Shown: piece after piece, positions 8,364 to 15,321 of the stretch
Position numbering within the stretch: position 1 is the first letter of the stretch
Layout: each line of letters begins with the position of its first letter
NCBI GenBank assembly: GCA_034090805.1
Contig: JAXDRV010000061.1
Coordinates: 1 to 32,619, forward strand
Reading direction: 5' to 3'
DNA length: 32,619 nt
From: Ornithomonoglobus_A sp034090805
GTDB taxonomy: Bacteria > Bacillota > Clostridia > UBA1381
Program-made: the position numbers and the translations under genes
The notes under the pieces: generated by a model
Database searches by the model: none
What the model was told of the DNA's origin: nothing
The model's input: the letters and a program-made list of their open reading frames with translations, nothing else

Positions 8364-9662
8364 TTACTCCTCATTAAATGTGTATGACCATACCGGCGTG
8401 ATGTTGTAATCGCTTGCCTGACTTCCGTCAACACCTACAAGATTATAAAACACTCCCGTCTGACCCGGTTCAACAACAATTCCGAATTGGTTTGTTACCG
8501 ACCTGTCATTGACTTTTGCGGTGATTTCACCGCCGTTGACTTTTTTTGTTCCTGCTGTTACGGTTGTTTTATAAAACTGCATTACAGTTCCGTCTTTAAT
8601 AACCTTACCGTCGTCTATCCGAATATTTGACGATTCAATATTTGCCGCCGCAGCCGCAACAGTTTCGGCCGATGCTGCGGTTTCAGCTGCATCAACGGTG
8701 AATGTCCAAGTGACATTGTTATTTATACGACCGTATATATCCTTTGCATACAAAACCAAGCTATAATTGCCCGCCGGTAAATTTTCCGGAATGGTTATTG
8801 TCGGATCATAATTATATGATTTTTCGTCAATAGTTTTTGTTTTCCAATCCACACTTGTACCGCTGACCTCTTCATTATCTTTTATAAGCTTTAATGTACT
8901 GCTGTCTGCGGTAAAATACTGCGTTGGATATGATGTTATATTTACCGTCTGATTTTCTAATTTGTTGTTTGTTATATTATCGGCGGTATATTGTGTAGGA
9001 TTAATATCGACACTTATATTGTCAATTGTTATTCCAGCACTTTTTGTGTTGTTTTGGAATTTGAAACTGGTTGTTTTTATATCACTCAAATTTATAGGAT
9101 AATCCGTTACCTTCAGATTGACATTATTAAAAACATCACCTGTTATAGTCAAATACGCCTTTTTATCGTCAACCGTTACACTAAATTTATATGTCTTATT
9201 TGCCAATAACTCCGGTGTCTTATTCGTGCCTGTTCCTATCTCGGCAACAAGTACATTTTGAGCATTTGTCATATCAGCTCCTTTAACACGTAACTTATTA
9301 CTGTATACATCGACAATATTTATACTACCTAATTGAACTATAAAATTATCTACTGTACTGCCTGTTGTAATATCAAACCTTACGGTAAAATCTCCGTATA
9401 ACTTTTGATTACTCTTTGTTATTGCTGCCGGCGCAGAGTTTAATATCAACGCTCCTCCCTGCTGAGCCTGTTTAATTTGATCGTCCGTTGTGGTACTTGG
9501 CGAGAACGTCCAATCACTTTTTGTGACAGGTTCAGTAAAATCATAGCTGAATACATTTTTGGTCAAAGCACCGTTTTGTGTTGTCGCCGCACCGGCGGTT
9601 ATGGGGACAATGAGCGTTGCCGCTATTGCTGCCGCAGATATTGCGGCTGTTAATTTCCTCAT
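8364..9662 (-). CDS. Secreted LamG/Ig-like protein, paralog of the 855-residue protein
   Basis: A 432-residue exported protein of unknown function. The signal peptide (MRKLTAAISAAAIAATLIVP, cleavage near AGA-A) is followed by a jelly-roll-like module at about 30-215 that lines up with the start of the 855-residue protein: QNGALTKNVFSYDF against SNGALAKSIVTADF, AITKSNQKLYGDFTVRFD against AITKGGQNLYGDFTIQFD, and TSFKFQNNTKSAGITIDNIS against TSLKFQNYTNSAGVKLDNIS. An Ig-like module (about 235-330) and a short unassigned C-terminal part follow. There is no cell-wall anchor. The DNA reads visibly AT-richer than the neighbours. GGGAGG precedes the ATG and only 22 bases separate it from the SLH gene, so it belongs to the same operon. 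Confidence 0.8.
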   Translation of the reverse strand: MRKLTAAISAAAIAATLIVPITAGAATTQNGALTKNVFSYDFTEPVTKSDWTFSPSTTTDDQIKQAQQGGALILNSAPAAITKSNQKLYGDFTVRFDITTGSTVDNFIVQLGSINIVDVYSNKLRVKGADMTNAQNVLVAEIGTGTNKTPELLANKTYKFSVTVDDKKAYLTITGDVFNNVNLKVTDYPINLSDIKTTSFKFQNNTKSAGITIDNISVDINPTQYTADNITNNKLENQTVNITSYPTQYFTADSSTLKLIKDNEEVSGTSVDWKTKTIDEKSYNYDPTITIPENLPAGNYSLVLYAKDIYGRINNNVTWTFTVDAAETAASAETVAAAAANIESSNIRIDDGKVIKDGTVMQFYKTTVTAGTKKVNGGEITAKVNDRSVTNQFGIVVEPGQTGVFYNLVGVDGSQASDYNITPVWSYTFNEE

Positions 9663-9684
9663 GTTGATTCCTCCCTTTTAATAT

Positions 9685-12264
9685 TTATTTATAAGCGTTT
9701 ATAAATCTGTACATCATCACTGCCGCCTCGGCTCTTGTGGCGCTTTTTGCGGGATTTAATCTTCCGTCGCTTCCTGTCAGCACTCCGCCGCGCAAAAGCT
9801 CGAGTACAGCCGAACGTGCATAATCAGCCGTTTCTTCAAAATCCTCAATCACCGGCAACGGTCCCTCATATGCCTTAAGACCCTTAAGGTCTGCCGCGCG
9901 CTTGAGCATTACCGCCATATCCTGTCTTGAAACGTTGAGTCCCACGCCGAACTCCTTTTCCGATATTCCGCTCACAACTCCCGTGCCGTATGCCGTCTTT
10001 ACGTATTCGGTATACCATGCGTTGTCCGGAACGTCCTCGAATACAATCTCGGCAGACTTATCAAGCCCAAATGCGGTAACAATCAGCTTTACAAATTCCT
10101 CACGTCTGATATTATCGTTCGGAGCAAACTCGTTTTCTGTTTTTCCGTTGATGATTCCCTTTTCAACGAGTGCGTTTACCGCCTCTTCCGCCCATTTTGT
10201 GTTTTCCATATCCGAAAAACCCTTTTTCTCGGACGGTGCCGGCGTGGGCAAAGGTGTGGGTGTCGGTACTACAGGTGCGGTAAAGCTTGAGCCGCCTGAG
10301 CTGCTGCCGCCTCCGCCCCCTCCGCCGTTTCCGCCCGGTTTGGGAGTTGCCGCCGCTGCCGCAACCTCTGCGGTAAAGCTCTTTTCCGCAATTTCAATCA
10401 CGTTGTTCTTAGAATCAAGTGCCTTTGCGGTTAATATTACCGTCTTTGCCTCTGTTCCCTGTGTGACAGTACCGTATTCATCTATAACATTCCTATCGCT
10501 TGACGACCACGAAACCGGAGTACCGTTTTCCGTTGCCTTGGGCAGCGTCAGATAGTCAGTGCTTGTAAGTCCCGTCAGCTTCTGAGTGAGAGTAAGCGTT
10601 GACAGATCATCGGCACGATATATAACGTCCTCGTAAAATGCCGAGGTAACAGGCTCAAGGCTCGTTATCTTTGTTCCCGATGCGTTTATTTTAAGATATT
10701 TCGCCTTAACGGGATACTGCGTAATTTCGCTGTACGTCTGCCCGTCCTCCGATACCGAATACGACAGCTCCGTATATTCTCCCTTTGCAATTATTCCGCC
10801 TATCGCTTTCGGCTCGCCAAAGCCTAAAACAAGCTCGCCCGATCCGTTCTCAAGCTCCCATGCCGTTTCCTCGTCATCATCCGAAAGCACCGCCGTAATC
10901 TCACCGCCGCCTTCGGTCACTTCGTCAAGCAGCTTGCGCCTTACTATCCTTACATTTCTTGTCAATGTCTTATGCGGCTGACTTCCGCAGGAAAGCGTTA
11001 CCGTAATTTCGGCTGTTTTGTCAAAGCTTGCGGGATCTGATGAAATATCGTCAACCTCCGGCTGAGTAAACGCTATTTCGTCATTTTCGTACTTGATAAG
11101 CTTTGATGTTTCCTCATCCGCAGTTATTTCATACGAAAGCGAAACAGTACTGCCGCCCTCTATGGGGGTCATTTCGGACGGAGCGGACACCGCCATGCTT
11201 TTAATCTCCGTCTGCGTCAGCCAATTCGTCTCAAGCTCCGCAAGTGCCGCATTTATTGCGTCCGAATCCGGATTTTTGGGCAGTGCGGTGTTTATTTCCA
11301 CGCTTCTGCCGTATGTATCATTCACGGCAGTAAAATCAAATATTATCTGCTCGTTTGCGCCCACAGCCTCGGCAAGAGTGATTGTCGGAACAGCCGCCCT
11401 TGTGAAATTCGTCATTTCCTTTGCCCATGAAACAGTATAATCAGCTCCCTGCACGAGTCCCGTTACATTGCCGTCCGCTCCGAGGCGGCTAAGCTTGAGC
11501 TTTTGTATGGTTGACGTATCGATAAAATGATTCATCTCAAAGGTAATCTCGCTGTCACCCTCGTTAAAGTCCGTTACAGTGTACTCCAAATCCGTTGCAT
11601 CAAGCTTTAGATTATCCACGTACATCGCAGGCTTGTTGTTATAAACATAAACCGCACCGACAGGACCTACGGTTTCGGCATATTCAAGCGTTCCCACGTG
11701 CTTAAAGCCGGGGAATTTTTCCGAATCCTCGCCCTCGGCAGGCTGTACCGTGCCGTTTATTTTTCCGTTAATATAATAATCACATTTATGATTTACAGTA
11801 TCATTGACGATCTTGAACGAATATTTCTCTCCCGCCTCGCATTTTCCGACAGTTACGCTATTGTCGGCAACCTTGATATTGCCCGATGCGTCCACGGTAA
11901 TTCCCTTGGGACTGTATGTAAACGAACTGCCTACGTTTGCTGCCGAATTAAGGTTAAAATATCTTAAAAATATATTAACGTTTAGGTTTGTCGACGTCGG
12001 GTAAAAATCACCCGAGAACACCGTTTCGCCGAGGTATGAATTTGCGATTCCCGGTGTGTTTGTTATCTGTGATGTTGAACCTGTCGGAATTTGCAGGCAG
12101 TGATTCGATGCGTCCGGATATTCCACAACATCGCAGTTTCCTATCCCGCCCCAGCTGCCTACAGCCGTTCCGTCAAAATCGTAATTTATCTTTTCCAGCG
12201 CAAAGCCGGTAAACGAGGACAGCAGCACCGCCGCCGCTGCCGCCGCAGCTATTAATTTTTTCAT
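9685..12264 (-). CDS. SLH-anchored surface protein with LamG- and Ig-like modules
   Basis: An 859-residue protein built to sit on the cell wall. In order: signal peptide (about 1-22), LamG-like module (about 23-227), Ig-like region (230-330), atrophied bacterial-Ig-like region (330-445), F5/8-type-C-like region (about 455-550, EETAWELENGSGELVLGFG), another Ig-like module (555-635), a Gly/Ser then Pro/Thr linker (640-680), and three SLH repeats (about 682-735, 741-795, 804-857) that bind secondary cell-wall polysaccharide. An upstream in-frame ATG at 12291 is possible, but the ATG at 12264 is right for the signal peptide and has AGAGGTG at good spacing. It lies 10 bases after the preceding SLH gene, suggesting translational coupling. 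No catalytic motif is recognised; glycan binding is the best guess. Confidence 0.87.
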   Translation of the reverse strand: MKKLIAAAAAAAVLLSSFTGFALEKINYDFDGTAVGSWGGIGNCDVVEYPDASNHCLQIPTGSTSQITNTPGIANSYLGETVFSGDFYPTSTNLNVNIFLRYFNLNSAANVGSSFTYSPKGITVDASGNIKVADNSVTVGKCEAGEKYSFKIVNDTVNHKCDYYINGKINGTVQPAEGEDSEKFPGFKHVGTLEYAETVGPVGAVYVYNNKPAMYVDNLKLDATDLEYTVTDFNEGDSEITFEMNHFIDTSTIQKLKLSRLGADGNVTGLVQGADYTVSWAKEMTNFTRAAVPTITLAEAVGANEQIIFDFTAVNDTYGRSVEINTALPKNPDSDAINAALAELETNWLTQTEIKSMAVSAPSEMTPIEGGSTVSLSYEITADEETSKLIKYENDEIAFTQPEVDDISSDPASFDKTAEITVTLSCGSQPHKTLTRNVRIVRRKLLDEVTEGGGEITAVLSDDDEETAWELENGSGELVLGFGEPKAIGGIIAKGEYTELSYSVSEDGQTYSEITQYPVKAKYLKINASGTKITSLEPVTSAFYEDVIYRADDLSTLTLTQKLTGLTSTDYLTLPKATENGTPVSWSSSDRNVIDEYGTVTQGTEAKTVILTAKALDSKNNVIEIAEKSFTAEVAAAAATPKPGGNGGGGGGGSSSGGSSFTAPVVPTPTPLPTPAPSEKKGFSDMENTKWAEEAVNALVEKGIINGKTENEFAPNDNIRREEFVKLIVTAFGLDKSAEIVFEDVPDNAWYTEYVKTAYGTGVVSGISEKEFGVGLNVSRQDMAVMLKRAADLKGLKAYEGPLPVIEDFEETADYARSAVLELLRGGVLTGSDGRLNPAKSATRAEAAVMMYRFINAYK

Positions 12265-12274
12265 GCTGTCACCT

Positions 12275-15139
12275 CTATTCTTCAAATACAACGACTTCTT
12301 TTATCTGCGAATAATACTGGCGGATATACATATCACTGCCGATTTGAATATCGGCGTTTCCGCCCTTTCTCGCAGATTTAAGAGTTCTGTTATAAACCGT
12401 CACCGTAGGACTTCCTATTGAATATACTCTGCGCGCTCCGTCAAGCTCGTCAAGCACGACCTTGCCGTTTTGCAGCTCGGCAACGCTGCCGTAGTTTACT
12501 CCGAGGTATTCGTTTCCCTGTCCCGCAGTTGCGGAAAGCACGCTTGTGTTTGTGTTGTTTCCCATAAGCCATGCCGCATTCTCCGCATCTCCGCCCCTTA
12601 CGTTTATAAGGATATTGGAAACCTCGTTTTTGGCATTTGTCGTAATCTGGATAACATCTCCCGGAAGAAGTCCCGTTTGCTTTATTTGCTCAGGGGTAAT
12701 CTTGATGTGACCCGCTTTTTCAAGGACTGCTCCCAATGTGCTGTCGGTAAGCGTCGGGAACTGCTCCCACGGGCTTGCGGAATTTTTGATAACTGCCGTT
12801 GAAAGCTCTGTTTCCGCTCCGGCCTTATATCCCTTTATTATCATAACAGGCTCATCGTCTTCGTTTACCGCGTCCTTAATAACATCAGTAACGACTACGC
12901 AGTCCGCAAGCATCTCCGGAGGTGACGCAACTCCGCCTGTCTTGTCGTTGTATTCGTAATATCTTACCGCCGCCGAGGCGAACAATGTGCTGTCCGCATC
13001 GAAAAATTCCATGTATTCGCTGCCGGCATTAACCTTTTTCTTACCGCCCATACCGAGAACGCAGTCGTCCTGCATATTGCTTACGGAGGTAACCGAGTAT
13101 GCCGCCGAATCCGTAACCGCTTTGCCGTTTTCCTTAAGCGGAATATCAAACACAACGCTTGAGGTGGTTATTCCTACGCTTTTTCCGAAGGTGTTGTTTT
13201 TGTATACAACGTTTGCCAAGGTTACACCCTCGCCGTAGCTGTAAAGTATCACATCGGGATACATTCTGTCGGACGGGTCGCCGTCCTCTCTTTTTCTCGA
13301 ATATGCAAGCTCAAGCTTTACTATTTTCTTATCGCTGACGGATATTCTCGCCGCTTTGTATACCTCGCAGACATTATCCGTCACAGGCACTCCGGAAATC
13401 TCGCTTAATGCCTTTATAATCTCCTCCGAACGGTATACTCTGCCGTTGACGGTGACACGCTCGCCGAGTGTTTCACGCTGTATTATTCCGTCCTCGTTAA
13501 GCAGCTTTAATATTGTGCTCTGGTCGTTGGCATCGTAATATGCGCCGATAATGAACGCATACGTTGTCCCGTCACGATAATAATCGGACAGGCTCACAGC
13601 CGCTATTTCCGAAAAACGGTTTAGATAAAACGTTGTGATAAGTCCCGGCTTCAGCTCAAGCACGTTTTTGTTGTTGACTGCCTGAAGTCTTAAATATCGA
13701 TCTGTGACATAATACGTTTCGCCGTTTATCGTACATTCATCTCCGTCTGAAACTGCCGATACCGTCCCCGAAACGGTGCGGCTCGACAGATAACCCTCCG
13801 CCTTTTCGATTTTCTCGCCGTCAAAGCTTATCATAAGCGAAAGAATATCGTTTTCGGAAATATCAGCCGCATTCGCCTGCCTGTCGTTATCATCAAGAAG
13901 TACGATTTTATTTGATGCAAACGCCTCTCTCATCTCCAGCTTATCGCCGTATTTGTCACGTATTGTGTAATCCTCATAGGAATATCCGCTTACGGAATAA
14001 TTTTCATAAACGCATATGCGTATAAAATCGTATTTTCCGTCATTGTTGTTTTCCGCAAGGATTATGCGGCAGCTTCTGCCCTCTTTCATTTTCGACAAAA
14101 GCTCCGACATTTTCGGATTGGTGTAGTCTGCCGCTCTTACGGGACCCATGTAGTCAAAATTATAGTAGATATTGGCAAGCTCCGATAATCTGTAGGTCTT
14201 TGTTCTGCCCTTTTCGTCCGTTGTTTTTACAGAGGTCAGGTCGGTGACATTCGTCAGAGTTCTTGCGTCTATCGTCACCGGGCGGCTGTACCGCTCGTCC
14301 GGGAACATACACATAATTCTGCCGCCGTTTTCCTCTGAAGTCGAAACGTACGCCTTTACATAGCTGCCGAGATACTCTGTATTTTCATATATCAGATACG
14401 ACATATACTGTCTGCCGCCGATAACCACCTGATTATCGGGTGCTGCGTCCTTGCCGTATATATCAATGAAAGAATTTTTGCTTAAAATTCCCTCTGCCTC
14501 GTTCAGCTCCCAGTATTTTTCAAGATATGTTGTATCCTTATCGATTTTCATCATAAGGCTGTTGTTTTTCATACCGTCCGGAACGGCTATGTTTGAATGA
14601 AGTCCCCTGAACACAAGGTTCTTTATCCAGTCTGCGTTTTTTTCGCCCGCAAATGACGTTACATTCGCCCCCGCAAGGTCAAGTGCCTGCCATACTCCGG
14701 CATTATACGTATACGCAAGGTTTACTATATAATCGCAGCCCAGCATATGTACTATGCACGCCGCAGCCTCGGTATCTGTTATCTTGTCGTTGGGTCTGAA
14801 TTTACCGGTGCCGTTGGTGTCGCTCATATATCCCATGCTCGCCGCAGCACTTATTTCCGCAGCGTACGGAGTTTCGGAGGTGACATCGTAAAATTCAGCA
14901 TTGCCGTACCCCGTAATTCCCGAACGGTCAAGGATATTTTTGATAATATATGCAAATTCGCCTCTTGTAACAACACCGTCCCCGGTGATTTCATCCGTCA
15001 CAACCGGAAACGCATCGAAGAACAAATCGATATTTTCCCGACGCCGCTCGCCGACCTCATCTGAGGCTGCGGTGACTGCCGCAAACGGAACGGCGGAAAG
15101 CGTCATTATGCACAGCATTGCCGCTATTATTCGTTTCAT
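12275..15139 (-). CDS. Large exported protein with N-terminal SLH-like repeats
   Basis: A 954-residue exported protein. A signal peptide (MKRIIAAMLCIMTLSAVPFA, cleavage near VTA-A) is followed by SLH-type sequence: a partial repeat at about 40-75 (GDGVVTRGEFAYIIKNIL) and a clear one at about 82-137 (FYDVTSETPYAAEISAAASM ... FRPNDKITDTEAAACIVHML), with a possible third near 140-185. The remaining 750 residues are beta-rich with many Tyr/Asp and no motif I recognise; they may be a large surface or scaffold region. The SLH part at the N-terminus, opposite to the next gene's C-terminal SLH, leaves the body facing outward. AAAGGAG precedes the ATG. Copy B of the intergenic repeat separates it from the PL8 gene. 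Function unknown; surface attachment is likely. Confidence 0.83.
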   Translation of the reverse strand: MKRIIAAMLCIMTLSAVPFAAVTAASDEVGERRRENIDLFFDAFPVVTDEITGDGVVTRGEFAYIIKNILDRSGITGYGNAEFYDVTSETPYAAEISAAASMGYMSDTNGTGKFRPNDKITDTEAAACIVHMLGCDYIVNLAYTYNAGVWQALDLAGANVTSFAGEKNADWIKNLVFRGLHSNIAVPDGMKNNSLMMKIDKDTTYLEKYWELNEAEGILSKNSFIDIYGKDAAPDNQVVIGGRQYMSYLIYENTEYLGSYVKAYVSTSEENGGRIMCMFPDERYSRPVTIDARTLTNVTDLTSVKTTDEKGRTKTYRLSELANIYYNFDYMGPVRAADYTNPKMSELLSKMKEGRSCRIILAENNNDGKYDFIRICVYENYSVSGYSYEDYTIRDKYGDKLEMREAFASNKIVLLDDNDRQANAADISENDILSLMISFDGEKIEKAEGYLSSRTVSGTVSAVSDGDECTINGETYYVTDRYLRLQAVNNKNVLELKPGLITTFYLNRFSEIAAVSLSDYYRDGTTYAFIIGAYYDANDQSTILKLLNEDGIIQRETLGERVTVNGRVYRSEEIIKALSEISGVPVTDNVCEVYKAARISVSDKKIVKLELAYSRKREDGDPSDRMYPDVILYSYGEGVTLANVVYKNNTFGKSVGITTSSVVFDIPLKENGKAVTDSAAYSVTSVSNMQDDCVLGMGGKKKVNAGSEYMEFFDADSTLFASAAVRYYEYNDKTGGVASPPEMLADCVVVTDVIKDAVNEDDEPVMIIKGYKAGAETELSTAVIKNSASPWEQFPTLTDSTLGAVLEKAGHIKITPEQIKQTGLLPGDVIQITTNAKNEVSNILINVRGGDAENAAWLMGNNTNTSVLSATAGQGNEYLGVNYGSVAELQNGKVVLDELDGARRVYSIGSPTVTVYNRTLKSARKGGNADIQIGSDMYIRQYYSQIKEVVVFEE

Positions 15140-15173
15140 ATCTGCTTTTCTCCTTTACTTTTTTTGCTTTTAG

Positions 15174-15321
15174 GTGATTGTAAAATGCCGGTTTTGGGGG
15201 AATTTGTGATGTTTATGGTTGAGTTTCGGCGAGTTACCGAACGAAGTGAGGGATGTCTGAGCCGAAGCTCAAGCAGAAACATCTCAAATTCCGAGGAAAT
15301 ATTGAGTTTTACAATTACCCA
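15174..15321. repeat. MITE-like intergenic repeat, copy B, flanked by 14-bp direct repeats
   Basis: A 148-bp element with imperfect inverted ends: GTGATTGTAAAA on the left and TTTTACAATTACCC on the right. Inside are GAATTTGTGATGTTT, CGAACGAAGTGAGG and ATCTCAAATTC as in copy A. The sequence TTTTTTGCTTTTAG lies directly outside on both sides (15160-15173 and 15322-15335), as expected of a target-site duplication. Its right end supplies the last Gly codon and the TAA of the secreted PL8 gene. Confidence 0.85.

Noticed and set aside
9902..10555. 217-codon plus-strand ORF inside the SLH gene
   Set aside because: Antisense shadow of the Gly/Pro linker and SLH coding region, shown by its long Pro and Gly runs.
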